From the NCBI GenBank assembly GCA_018242505.1, contig JAFEBU010000023.1:1-38034 (forward strand): a stretch of DNA of 38,034 nt, in the 5' to 3' direction. Positions 27,720 to 35,506 of the stretch are shown piece by piece. This DNA is from Pseudomonadota bacterium. Its GTDB lineage: Bacteria > Pseudomonadota > Alphaproteobacteria > Reyranellales > Reyranellaceae. A program made the translations under genes and the position numbers. The stretch's first letter is position 1. The number at the start of each line of letters is the position of its first letter. Below the pieces are notes generated by a model. It saw nothing but the letters and a program-made list of their open reading frames with translations, did no database searches and was not told the DNA's origin.

Positions 27720-28034
27720 GTGATCATCGACCACCGCACCTACGAGTTGCAGCCGGGCCGGCTGCGCGACTTCCTGGCGCTCTACGAGAAGGAAGGGCTG
27801 GCGGTGCAGGTAAAGCATCTTGGGCATTTGGTCGGCTACTTCACGACCGAAGTCGGCAACGTGAACGAAATCGTCCATATCTGGGCTTACAAGGACATGG
27901 CGGACCGAACGCAGCGTCGCGCCGCGATGGCCGCAGACCCGGCATGGCAGGCGTACCTGCAGAAGAGCCGGGAGTTCATGAAGACGATGAACAACAAGAT
28001 ATTGGTGCCCACCTCCTTCTCACCCACGAAGTGA
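27720..28034 (+). CDS. NIPSNAP-family protein
   Basis: The GTG at 27720 is taken as start because GGAGG lies 9 nt upstream and it gives the usual NIPSNAP opening (V/M)IIDHRTYELQPGR; the ATG at 27711 abuts the ribosome site. The 104-aa protein has EIVHIWAYKDMADRTQRRAA and AAMAADPAWQAYL, typical of this ferredoxin-like dimeric alpha/beta fold. Function in bacteria is poorly known. It lies 13 nt upstream of the TPP enzyme on the same strand, so the two are probably co-transcribed. Confidence 0.85.
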   Translation: MIIDHRTYELQPGRLRDFLALYEKEGLAVQVKHLGHLVGYFTTEVGNVNEIVHIWAYKDMADRTQRRAAMAADPAWQAYLQKSREFMKTMNNKILVPTSFSPTK

Positions 28035-28047
28035 AGGGAAGATGACG

Positions 28048-29730
28048 ATGTCACTGCCCCGCCGCAGCGGCGCCCAGGTCCTGATCGACCAGCTCCGCAT
28101 TCACGGCGCCGACACCATTTTCGGCGTGCCCGGCGAAAGCTACCTCGCCGCCCTGGATGCGCTTTACGCCCAGCGCAATTCGCTGCGTTACGTGATCTGC
28201 CGGCAGGAAGGCGGCGCCGCCAACATGGCCGAAGCCTACGGCAAGCTGACGGGCCGGCCCGGGATCTGCTTCGTCACCCGTGGGCCCGGCGCCACCAATG
28301 CCAGCATCGGCTTGCATACCGGCTTCCAGGATTCGACGCCCATGATCCTGCTGGTGGGGCAGGTGGCACGCGAGCAGACCGAGCGCGAAGCGTTCCAGGA
28401 GATCGACTATCGACGCATGTTCGGCCAGATGGCCAAATGGGTCGCGCAGATCGAGGACGCGCGGCGCATTCCCGAGTTGGTGAGCCAGGCTTTTCACAGA
28501 GCCGTGAACGGGCGGCCCGGTCCGGTCGTGCTGGCCTTGCCGGAAGATATGCTGACCGACGAGGTCGAGGTTGCCGATGCCGGTCCCTACAAGATCGCGC
28601 GCGGCGCACCGTCGGCCGACGATATGGTCGCCCTGCGCCGGCTTCTCGAAGAGGCGCGCCAGCCGATGGTGATCCTGGGCGGCGGCGGTTGGACGGCGGA
28701 GGCCTGCGCCGACATCCGCGCCTTCATCGAGGCGAACAATCTTCCGGTGACGACAGCGTTTCGCAATCAGGACCTGCTCGACAACCGGCATCCGAATTTC
28801 GTCGGCGATCTTGGTGTCGGTGCCAGCCCGCCGCTCGCCGAGCGCATCAAGGCGTGTGATCTCATCGTTGCGATCGGTCCGCGCCTCGGCGAGGCCACGA
28901 CCGCAGGCTACACGTTGTTCGACATCCCTGTCCCGAAGCAGAAACTGGTTCACGTCCATGCCGGTGCCGAGGAGCTCGGCCGGGTGTTCCAGCCCACGCT
29001 GCCGATCAACAGCGGCATGGCGAACTTCGCCAAGGCGGCGAAGGCGATGAAGCCGGTCGACGGTACGCGCTGGAAGGCGCATGTCGAGCAAGGCCGCGCT
29101 GCCTATCTCGCGAACATCGCGCCCAACGAGCAGCCTGGTGCGGTCAACATGACCGAGGTGATCGCCTGGCTGAACAAGCGCCTGCCCGACGACGTGATCG
29201 TGACCAACGGCGCAGGCAACTATGCGGCCTTCCTGCATCGCTTCTTCCAGTATCGCGGCTTTCGCACCCAGCTCGCGCCAACCAGCGGCGCCATGGGCTA
29301 CGGCGTGCCGGCAGCGGTCGCGGCGAAGATCGTCCAGCCCAACCGGATGGTGGTCTCGTTCGCGGGCGACGGCTGCTTCCTGATGAACGGCCAGGAGTTC
29401 GCGACCGCGGTCCAGCACGGCGCCAACGTCGTGATCGTGGTGGTCGACAACGGCATGTACGGCACCATCCGCATGCACCAGGAGCGTGAGTATCCGACGC
29501 GCGTGCACGGGACGGATCTCAAGAACCCGGACTTCGCGGCCTATGCGCGCGCTTTCGGCGGCCACGGCGAGACGGTGGAGCAGACGGCGGATTTCGCGGC
29601 AGCCTTCGAGCGTGCCGTCGCGGCCGGCAAGCCCGCCATCATCCACGTGAAGACCGATCCGGAGGCGCTCACCTCGCGCATCACGCTCGGCAAGCTGCGC
29701 GAGCAGGCGCTGGCGCGGCAGAAGCATTAG
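28048..29730 (+). CDS. Thiamine-pyrophosphate-dependent enzyme, acetolactate-synthase-like
   Basis: A 560-aa enzyme of the acetolactate synthase/benzoylformate decarboxylase superfamily. The N-terminal part has FGVPGESYLAALDALY and the catalytic Glu54 in RQEGGAANMAEA. The central FAD/nucleotide-like domain contains GGGGWTAEA. The C-terminal TPP motif is GDGCFLMNGQEFATA ending in VVVDN. ATG 28048 has AAGGGA at 8 nt, whereas ATG 28042 abuts it. No small regulatory subunit is adjacent, so it is likely not the biosynthetic IlvB but a catabolic member, such as an oxalyl-CoA or sulfoacetaldehyde type; the substrate is unresolved. Confidence 0.88.
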   Translation: MSLPRRSGAQVLIDQLRIHGADTIFGVPGESYLAALDALYAQRNSLRYVICRQEGGAANMAEAYGKLTGRPGICFVTRGPGATNASIGLHTGFQDSTPMILLVGQVAREQTEREAFQEIDYRRMFGQMAKWVAQIEDARRIPELVSQAFHRAVNGRPGPVVLALPEDMLTDEVEVADAGPYKIARGAPSADDMVALRRLLEEARQPMVILGGGGWTAEACADIRAFIEANNLPVTTAFRNQDLLDNRHPNFVGDLGVGASPPLAERIKACDLIVAIGPRLGEATTAGYTLFDIPVPKQKLVHVHAGAEELGRVFQPTLPINSGMANFAKAAKAMKPVDGTRWKAHVEQGRAAYLANIAPNEQPGAVNMTEVIAWLNKRLPDDVIVTNGAGNYAAFLHRFFQYRGFRTQLAPTSGAMGYGVPAAVAAKIVQPNRMVVSFAGDGCFLMNGQEFATAVQHGANVVIVVVDNGMYGTIRMHQEREYPTRVHGTDLKNPDFAAYARAFGGHGETVEQTADFAAAFERAVAAGKPAIIHVKTDPEALTSRITLGKLREQALARQKH

Positions 29731-29912
29731 GGGAGGCGCCGCAAGGTGCCGCCCGAAGCAAGGCCCGGAATGGAAAGCGGCCGACCGCGCAGGGGCTGCA
29801 GACTGTCGCTGCCATCTTCGACCCGACCTGCGAAGGGCGATGGTGGCGTGTGCGTCGAGGCAGAGATGCCGACTCGTCTACCGCGCCCTGACGGACACGC
29901 AGAGGTTGCGGC

Positions 29913-30062
29913 ATGAACGACAGGAATTTCCGGCCGTTCTTCACGTGGAAGGACTATCTGCTCGGGAACAGCATTCTGGCCTTCTGCGCCCAGCTGGTGA
30001 TGGGCGTGGGCGCGCTGGCCGGTCTCTACGCCGCCGCCCGACTCCTGGATTGGATTCCCTGA
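29913..30062 (+). CDS. Small membrane protein, 49 aa
   Basis: ORF MNDRNFRPFFTWKDYLLGNS followed by one hydrophobic helix (ILAFCAQLVMGVGALAGLYA) and AARLLDWIP. GAGG lies 7 nt before the ATG. It stands alone between the TPP enzyme (182 bp upstream) and the SAM-II riboswitch. I do not recognise a family; the amphipathic start followed by one membrane span is typical of small inner-membrane proteins. The 29731-29912 gap shows no other supported feature. Confidence 0.55.
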   Translation: MNDRNFRPFFTWKDYLLGNSILAFCAQLVMGVGALAGLYAAARLLDWIP

Positions 30063-30152
30063 GCTGCGCTGGAATTGGGACACCGGGGTCTCCAATCGGG
30101 ACAACACCCGCTGCAAAACCTGCTTGCGCCATCCGGCGTCCGCGCCTATAGA

Positions 30153-30212
30153 CCCCTCGTGGAATTTGAGCCGACCGGCTTGCGGCCACGTTAAACCTCG
30201 CTAAAAGGTCGG
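30153..30212 (+). promoter_or_regulatory. SAM-II riboswitch upstream of metZ
   Basis: The sequence fits the SAM-II (metA motif) consensus. P1 is CGTGG (30158-30162) with CCACG (30186-30190). The pseudoknot P2 is CCGACC (30171-30176) with GGTCGG (30207-30212), both perfect. The conserved AATTTGA after P1, CTTGC before the P1 3' strand, GTTAAA after it and GCTAAAA before P2 are all present. SAM-II aptamers bind S-adenosylmethionine and repress methionine biosynthesis in alphaproteobacteria. It precedes metZ by 59 nt, with an intrinsic terminator in between. Confidence 0.93.
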
Positions 30213-30225
30213 AGAGCCCGCAAAG

Positions 30226-30253
30226 CCCCCGTCCTTCCCGGTCGGGGGTTTTT
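30226..30253 (+). terminator. Intrinsic terminator, expression platform of the SAM-II riboswitch
   Basis: CCCCCG (30226-30231) pairs with CGGGGG (30243-30248) around an 11-nt loop, followed by TTTTT (30249-30253). It lies between the aptamer and the metZ ribosome site, as expected for SAM-dependent termination. A second GGTCGG copy (30240-30245) in its 3' arm could pair with the P2 5' strand CCGACC instead. Confidence 0.85.
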
Positions 30254-30271
30254 CGTTGTGGAGAGAGCGAC

Positions 30272-31486
30272 ATGGACGGGACGATCGCTGGCAAGAAGAA
30301 GCGCGCGGGCGACGCGAGCAAATGGCGGCCGCAGACGCGTGCAGTGCGCGGTGGGCAGATCCGTTCGAACTTCGACGAGACCTCGGAGGCGCTGTTCCTG
30401 ACCTCGGGTTACGCCTATTCGAGCGCCGAGGAGGCGGAGGCCACCTTCAAGGGCGAGAGCGCACACTATCAATATTCGCGTTTCGGCAATCCGACCGTGA
30501 CGATGTTCGAGCAGAGGCTGGCGGCGCTCGAAGGAGCGGAAGCCTGTCGCTCCACCGCGACCGGCATGTCGGCCGTGTTCTATGCCCTGCTGGCGCTGCT
30601 GAAGGCGGGCGACCGGGTCGTGGCGGCGCGCCAGCTCTTCGGCTCCTGCCATTTCATCATCTCGACCCTGTTGCCGAAGTACGGCGTGGAAGGCGAGCTG
30701 GTCGACGGTGGCGATCTCAAGGCCTGGGAGAAGGCGCTGTCGAAGCCGACGCAGGCGGTGCTGTTCGAATCGCCGTCCAATCCCATGCTCGACATCGTCG
30801 ACATCAAGGCCGTCTGCGAGCTGGCGCATAAGGCGGGCGCCACGGTCGTGCTCGACAATGCCTTCGCCACGCCGATCCTGCAGCGGCCGCTCGAGTGGGG
30901 CGCCGACGTCGTCGTCCATTCGGCGACCAAGTACATCGACGGCCAGGGCCGCACGCTCGGCGGCGCGGTGCTGGGCTCGAAGGCGTTCATCGTCGACAAG
31001 CTGCAGCCCCTCATCCGCAACACGGGTCCCTCGCTCAGCCCCTTCAATGCCTGGGTGCTGGTGAAGGGCCTGGAGACGCTGGGCCTGCGCATCGACCGCC
31101 ATTGCGCCAACGCCGCGCGGGTGGCCGAGGCGCTGGCCGCGCATCCGGCGATCTCGCGCGTGCTCTATCCCGGCCGCAAGGACCATCCCCAGCACGAGCT
31201 CGCGATGCGGCAGATGTCGGGCGGCGGCGGCGTCGTCACCTTCGATCTCAAGGCCGGCAAGTGGGCGGCGTTCGAGACGCTGAACCGCCTGCAGCTCGTC
31301 GATATCTCCAACAATCTCGGCGACGCCAAGAGCATGGTCACGCATCCGGCCACCACGACGCACATGCGTATCGGCGCGGAAGAGCGCGCCAGGCTTGGCA
31401 TCAACGACGGTACCGTGCGGATCTCGGTAGGTCTCGAGGATGCCGACGATATCATCGCCGACCTCGTGCAGGCGTTGGGCGGCTGA
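30272..31486 (+). CDS. metZ: O-succinylhomoserine sulfhydrylase
   Basis: A 404-aa PLP enzyme of the Cys/Met-metabolism family that makes homocysteine from O-succinylhomoserine and sulfide; cytoplasmic. It shows QTRAVRGGQIRSNFDETSEA, YSRFGNPTVTMFEQRLAALE, ESPSNPMLDIVDI, and the PLP lysine Lys220 in HSATKYIDGQGR. The N-terminal pattern with FLTSGYAYSSAEEAEATFKG is typical of MetZ rather than MetB or MetC. GGAGAGAG precedes the ATG. The SAM-II riboswitch and terminator directly upstream support the methionine role. Confidence 0.95.
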   Translation: MDGTIAGKKKRAGDASKWRPQTRAVRGGQIRSNFDETSEALFLTSGYAYSSAEEAEATFKGESAHYQYSRFGNPTVTMFEQRLAALEGAEACRSTATGMSAVFYALLALLKAGDRVVAARQLFGSCHFIISTLLPKYGVEGELVDGGDLKAWEKALSKPTQAVLFESPSNPMLDIVDIKAVCELAHKAGATVVLDNAFATPILQRPLEWGADVVVHSATKYIDGQGRTLGGAVLGSKAFIVDKLQPLIRNTGPSLSPFNAWVLVKGLETLGLRIDRHCANAARVAEALAAHPAISRVLYPGRKDHPQHELAMRQMSGGGGVVTFDLKAGKWAAFETLNRLQLVDISNNLGDAKSMVTHPATTTHMRIGAEERARLGINDGTVRISVGLEDADDIIADLVQALGG

Positions 31487-31498
31487 CGCAAGGCGTCG

Positions 31499-32125
31499 AT
31501 GGAAATGGCGCTCGCACACGCGCTCTGGCAGGCCAATGACGATTGGGCGAGGAGGATCCTCGCCCATCCGTTCGTCCGCGGCCTGGGTGACGGGTCGCTG
31601 CCGGTCGAGAGCTTCAAGGGCTATGTGGCGCAGGACGCCTACTTCCTCGAGGCATTTGCCCGCGCCTATGCCTCCTGCCTGGCTCACAGCGAGACGCGTT
31701 CGGATCTCTACGGCTTCGCCGAGCTGATCGCCGGCGTGCTCGACGAACTCAAGCTGCATGCCAGCTATGCGCAGCGTTGGAAGGTTTCGCTGCACGGCGT
31801 CGTGCCGATCGCGGCGACGCGCGCCTATGTCGATTTTCTTCTCGGAACGGCGCGTCGCGGCAGTCTCGGCGAGACCGTCGCCGCGATGACGCCGTGCATG
31901 AGGCTCTACGCCTTTCTCGGCCAGACGCTCGCACGAACCGATGTGGCGCCGCTCTACGCCGAGTGGGTGACGACCTACGCCGATCCCGGCTTCGAGTCGC
32001 TGGCCGTCCGGCTGGAGGCACTGCTCGATCTGCACGCGACCGATTGCGAGACGGTGCGGACGAACTATCGCCGTGCGATGGAACTCGAATACCGATTCTT
32101 TGACGCCCATTTGGGCGGAGAGTAA
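31499..32125 (+). CDS. tenA: TenA-family aminopyrimidine aminohydrolase (thiaminase II)
   Basis: A 208-aa protein of the TenA/THI-4 family that salvages the thiamin pyrimidine by hydrolysing aminopyrimidine to HMP. Residues matching the known active site are present: Asp46 in YVAQDAYFL, Tyr110, Cys133 in MTPCMRLYAFLG, and Glu197 in MELEYRFFD. It starts 12 nt after the metZ stop, so it is very probably in the metZ transcript and under the SAM-II switch; no TPP riboswitch (THI box) is seen. A second in-frame ATG at 31505 is an alternative start. Confidence 0.9.
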   Translation: MEMALAHALWQANDDWARRILAHPFVRGLGDGSLPVESFKGYVAQDAYFLEAFARAYASCLAHSETRSDLYGFAELIAGVLDELKLHASYAQRWKVSLHGVVPIAATRAYVDFLLGTARRGSLGETVAAMTPCMRLYAFLGQTLARTDVAPLYAEWVTTYADPGFESLAVRLEALLDLHATDCETVRTNYRRAMELEYRFFDAHLGGE

Positions 32126-32220
32126 GGCGCCCGCGCCTTTCAATTGCCGCACTGCGCATCCGCAACGAATGCGCGGTTTCGAGCGTTGCCGTCGGTTCTT
32201 TGTCCGAACACCGCGGCGGC

Positions 32221-33330
32221 ATGCGTACCGAACAGCCTGGTCAGCTTCAGTCCCTTACCCCCTTGCGCGGAATCGCGGCCCTCTGGGTGGTGCTCTATCA
32301 CTACGGGTCGCAGTACCTCCCGGCGCTCCATGCCGATCGCTACACGCATCTTCTCGACAAGGGCTATCTCGCCGTCGACCTCTTCTTCATGCTGAGCGGA
32401 TTCGTGCTGACGCATGTCTATTGGCGTGTCTTCACCGAACCGGTCCGCGGCTCGTACGGGCGCTTCCTGCTCGCGCGCGTGGCGCGGCTCTATCCGCTGC
32501 ACGTCTTCGTCCTGTCGCTCTTCATCGCGACGGCGCTGGCCTCGCGCATGGTCGAATATGCGGCAACGGGTACTTTTGAAGCGGTTGCGCTGCAGGGGGC
32601 ACGATCGGTGACGGCGCTGGTCGCCAACCTTTTCATGCTCCAGGGCCTGCAGGCGAGCGAGCTGAGCTGGAACTATCCCGCCTGGTCGATCAGCGTCGAG
32701 TTCATCGCCTATCTCGGCTTTCCCCTCGCTTTGCCGTGGCTCTGGCGGGCACGCCCGTCGAGCAAGGTCGTGCTGGCGCTCGTTCTCGTCGTCGTGCTCG
32801 GCGGACTGGCCGGCTTCACCCATGACGACTTCGATCAATGGGACGGCCCGATGGCCTTGTTGCGCTGCGTGCCCGAATTCCTGATCGGGAGCCTGCTCTA
32901 TGCGGCTTTTGCCGGTCGGTCGCGGAGATCGTTGCTGAGCCACGACGCCGTCCTGGCGGCCGCGGCCGTCGTCCTTCTTGTGCTCTTGCATCGCGGCGAC
33001 AGCGATTTCCTGGTGATCCTGCTCTTTCCGGCGTTGATCCTGGCGGCTGTCGCAAACAGGGGTCGGGCGGCGGCGCTGCTCAACACCGCGCCACTCATCT
33101 GGCTCGGTGAAGTCTCCTATTCGCTCTATCTCGTCCATGGCCTCGTGCAGTTCGTCGCCACGCAACTGCTCGACGCCACCGGCCACGACAGCCGCGACGA
33201 TCTTTCGACGGCAGCGTCGTTTGCGATCATGGCGTTCATGCTGCTCGTCTCGCTTCTTTGCGCCGACCATGCCCATCGCGGCATAGAGAAAGCCGGTCGG
33301 CGGCGATTGCGCCTGCTGTTCGGCGCATAG
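32221..33330 (+). CDS. Acyltransferase 3 family membrane protein
   Basis: A 369-aa polytopic protein with about ten membrane helices. The N-terminal LTPLRGIAALWVVLYHYGSQ has the conserved Arg and His27 of the AT3 acyl-transfer site, and LAVDLFFMLSGFVLTHVYW matches the second signature. Later parts include SWSISVEF-like SAWSISVEFIAY-type text (here YPAWSISVEFIAYLGFP). These enzymes O-acetylate or succinylate extracellular polysaccharide. An upstream in-frame TTG at 32200 exists, but ATG 32221 is preferred. It stands between tenA and the convergent MarR gene. Confidence 0.9.
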   Translation: MRTEQPGQLQSLTPLRGIAALWVVLYHYGSQYLPALHADRYTHLLDKGYLAVDLFFMLSGFVLTHVYWRVFTEPVRGSYGRFLLARVARLYPLHVFVLSLFIATALASRMVEYAATGTFEAVALQGARSVTALVANLFMLQGLQASELSWNYPAWSISVEFIAYLGFPLALPWLWRARPSSKVVLALVLVVVLGGLAGFTHDDFDQWDGPMALLRCVPEFLIGSLLYAAFAGRSRRSLLSHDAVLAAAAVVLLVLLHRGDSDFLVILLFPALILAAVANRGRAAALLNTAPLIWLGEVSYSLYLVHGLVQFVATQLLDATGHDSRDDLSTAASFAIMAFMLLVSLLCADHAHRGIEKAGRRRLRLLFGA

Positions 33331-33339
33331 AGGAGCAGG

Positions 33340-33783
33340 TCAAAGGTCGGCCAGCCTTTCCATCGAACGGTCGAGTGCACCGTGCAGATCGGCGGTGATC
33401 TTCGGTCCCATCGCGTCGCGCACTTCCTGCTCGGCGTCGGCCCAGAGCGGCAGGGCGCGCTTGAAGAGCGAGCGGCCGGCCGCCGTCGCTGCGAATTCGC
33501 GCCGCCGCCGATCGCCCGAGGCCGCAGGCTCGACGAGGCCGTCGTTCAGCAGCGGGCGCAGGTTGCGAGTCAAGGTCGTGCGGTCCGTTGCCACCAGTTC
33601 GGCCAGCCGGCCGATCGAGACCGGCCCCTCGGCGGCAATGAAGCCCAGCAGCGAAAACTGCGAGATCTTGAGGCCCGTCGGCGCGAGATGCCGTCCGTAG
33701 ATCGCCGTCACGCGTCGCGCCGCGCTTCTGAGGCGAAAGCAGGTGCAGGCAGCAGGCGAGAGACGCAGCATCTGGCCGGACAT
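33340..33783 (-). CDS. MarR-family transcriptional regulator
   Basis: A 147-aa winged-helix regulator. The core is QFSLLGFIAAEGPVSIGRLA, then ATDRTTLTRNLRPLLNDGLV and the wing RRRREFAATAAGRSLF, all typical of MarR proteins. The N-terminus contains CTC, so redox or thiol control is conceivable. ATG 33783 is preferred over a TTG at 33789; ATG 33771 is also possible. It is divergent from a PaaI-like thioesterase, with a strong dyad between the genes, and probably represses it. It converges on the acyltransferase gene 9 nt away. Confidence 0.9.
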   Translation of the reverse strand: MSGQMLRLSPAACTCFRLRSAARRVTAIYGRHLAPTGLKISQFSLLGFIAAEGPVSIGRLAELVATDRTTLTRNLRPLLNDGLVEPAASGDRRRREFAATAAGRSLFKRALPLWADAEQEVRDAMGPKITADLHGALDRSMERLADL

Positions 33784-33827
33784 GCACAAAGACTAGCGGT
33801 CACTCTTGCCGTGGCCAAGCCGGAATG

Positions 33828-33848
33828 TGTATATGCACATAATATACA
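33828..33848. promoter_or_regulatory. Putative MarR operator
   Basis: A perfect 7-bp inverted repeat TGTATAT (33828-33834) / ATATACA (33842-33848), spaced by 7 bp, contains a second inner dyad TATG-CA-CATA. It lies in the 75-bp gap between the divergent MarR and thioesterase genes and ends 10 nt before the thioesterase ATG, placed to block its promoter. Confidence 0.65.
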
Positions 33849-33858
33849 GGAGAACGGA

Positions 33859-34335
33859 ATGAGGATGCCCGAGGCCGGCTACGGCGTGGTGCCGATCGAG
33901 CAGGCGCGCCGCATGGACGGCCTGACCCTGTTCGGCGAGATCCGGGCGGGACGCCTGCCGGCGCCGCCGATCTCCAAGGTGCTGGGCTTCTGGATCGACG
34001 AGGTGGAGGACGGCCGCGTGGTCTTCGCCTACGAGCCGGTGGTCGACCATTACAATCCCATCGGCAGCGTCCATGGCGGCATTGCCGCGACCCTGCTCGA
34101 TTCGGTGATGGGGTGCTCCATCCATACCCGGCTGAAGGCCGGCACCGGCTACACCACGGTCGAGATCAAGATCAACTATGTGCGCGCCATGACCGACAAG
34201 ACCGGCCGTGTCCGCGCCGAGGGCAAGGTGATCAACCTCGGCTCGCGCATCGCCACCGCGGAGGGAAGGCTGACCGACGCGTCCGGCCGCCTCCTGGCGC
34301 ACGGCACGACGACCTGCCTGCTGTTCCCGATCTGA
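33859..34335 (+). CDS. PaaI-family thioesterase (hotdog fold)
   Basis: A 158-aa protein starting MRMPEAGYGVVPIEQARRMD with the PaaI motif YNPIGSVHGGIAATLLDSVM (catalytic-region Asp in LLDS, and HGG), then TTVEIKINYVRAMT and a closing HGTTTCLLFPI. AGGAG lies 6 nt before the ATG at 33859. It hydrolyses CoA thioesters of small or aromatic acids; the substrate is unknown. It is divergent from the MarR regulator and is followed 18 nt later by the CDF transporter, possibly in one operon. Confidence 0.9.
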   Translation: MRMPEAGYGVVPIEQARRMDGLTLFGEIRAGRLPAPPISKVLGFWIDEVEDGRVVFAYEPVVDHYNPIGSVHGGIAATLLDSVMGCSIHTRLKAGTGYTTVEIKINYVRAMTDKTGRVRAEGKVINLGSRIATAEGRLTDASGRLLAHGTTTCLLFPI

Positions 34336-34353
34336 GATGCGCTAGACTGCGGC

Positions 34354-35262
34354 ATGCCCGATGCGGCGGCCGAGCAGCGCATCCTGAAACTTTCGATCGG
34401 CGTGACGATTGTCCTCGCGCTGTTCGGGCTCGCCTTCGGTCTGGTCTCGGGCTCGCTCTCGATCGTGTTCGACGGCGTCTTCTCGGTGATCGATGCGGCG
34501 ATGTCGGGACTGGCGCTGTTCGTGTCGCGGCTGGTGACGCGGCAGACCGAGAACCGCCGCTTCCAGTTCGGCTTCTGGCACATCGAGCCCATGGTGCTGG
34601 CTTTCAACGGCGGCACGCTGATGCTGCTTTGCTTCTATGCGTTCGTGAATGCGGTCGGCAGCTTTCTCGCCGGCGGCCGCCAGCTCGCCTTCGACTGGGC
34701 GATGGTCTATGCCGTCGTGGTGTGCGTTGGCTGCTTCGGCATGTACTTCTACCAGCGCCGCGCCAATCGCAGCATCGGTTCCGATTTCGTCCAGCTCGAC
34801 GCCCAGAGCTGGCTGATGTCGGCCCTCATCACCTCGGCGCTGCTGGTCGCCTTCCTGGCCGCGATCATGGCCGAGGGGACGCGCTTCGCGCCGTGGCTGC
34901 CGTATGTCGATCCCGTGGTGCTGGCGATCCTGTCGCTCTGCCTCGCTTTCGTGCCGGTGCGGACCGTGCGTCGGGCGTTGACGGAAATCCTGCTGATCAC
35001 GCCTTCCGAGCTCGACGAGCATGTCAGGAGCGTGATGAAGCGCGTTGTCGAGGAATACCGGTTCCGCTCGTTCACCAGCTACGTCGCCAAGGTCGGGCGG
35101 GCGCAATTCATCGAGATCCATATCGCGGTGAATCCGAAATGGCCGGTCGACAGCGTCGCCACCGCCGATGCGGTGCGCCGCGAGATCGCCGAGGAGTTGG
35201 GCGGCGAGGGCCCCGATCGCTGGCTCACCATCGACTTCACGGCCGATCCACATTGGCTTTAG
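34354..35262 (+). CDS. Cation diffusion facilitator (CDF)-like transporter, atypical metal site
   Basis: A 302-aa protein with six probable membrane helices and a C-terminal cytoplasmic domain (ELDEHVRSVMKRVVEEYRFR...) of CDF type. The family landmark RRFQFGFWHIEPM after helix 2 is present. The transport-site residues are changed. Helix 2 reads DGVFSVID (Phe43 where His/Asp is usual; Asp47 kept), and helix 5 reads LDAQSWLMSAL, with Ser152 and Ser156 where the HxxxD pair is usual. It may move another substrate or be inactive. It starts 18 nt after the thioesterase stop. Confidence 0.85.
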   Translation: MPDAAAEQRILKLSIGVTIVLALFGLAFGLVSGSLSIVFDGVFSVIDAAMSGLALFVSRLVTRQTENRRFQFGFWHIEPMVLAFNGGTLMLLCFYAFVNAVGSFLAGGRQLAFDWAMVYAVVVCVGCFGMYFYQRRANRSIGSDFVQLDAQSWLMSALITSALLVAFLAAIMAEGTRFAPWLPYVDPVVLAILSLCLAFVPVRTVRRALTEILLITPSELDEHVRSVMKRVVEEYRFRSFTSYVAKVGRAQFIEIHIAVNPKWPVDSVATADAVRREIAEELGGEGPDRWLTIDFTADPHWL

Positions 35263-35298
35263 CAGGCTGCTGGAAAAGGGCCTCGAGCCATGCGCCCA

Positions 35299-35331
35299 GG
35301 CAATATCGATTCATCGGGCAATATCGATTCA
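35299..35331. repeat. 15-bp direct repeat, period 18, upstream of apaG
   Basis: GGCAATATCGATTCA occurs at 35299-35313 and 35317-35331. It lies in the 244-bp gap between the CDF gene and apaG, in which I see no supported gene. Confidence 0.75.
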
Positions 35332-35506
35332 AAGACGGCGCTGAGACCCCACGTTGACCCAGGATTGCGCCGCTCTCGATTCGATTGCCGCGCGTCGTGT
35401 CGTGGTTCCCGACGTTTCGACAGCCTTCCAGCCCGCGATCGCGGGAGCTTGCGGTGTTTGACCTTTTGGCGGGAAAATCCCATGTCCTGGAAATCGAGGT
35501 AATCCG

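Noticed and set aside
29731..29760. GC-rich imperfect hairpin after the TPP enzyme as a terminator
   Set aside because: Pairing is imperfect and there is no T-tract, so I do not call a terminator.
35290..35502. 70-codon plus-strand frame before apaG
   Set aside because: No ribosome site, low-complexity Arg/Ser-rich translation, and it runs across the 15-bp direct repeat; no support as a gene.
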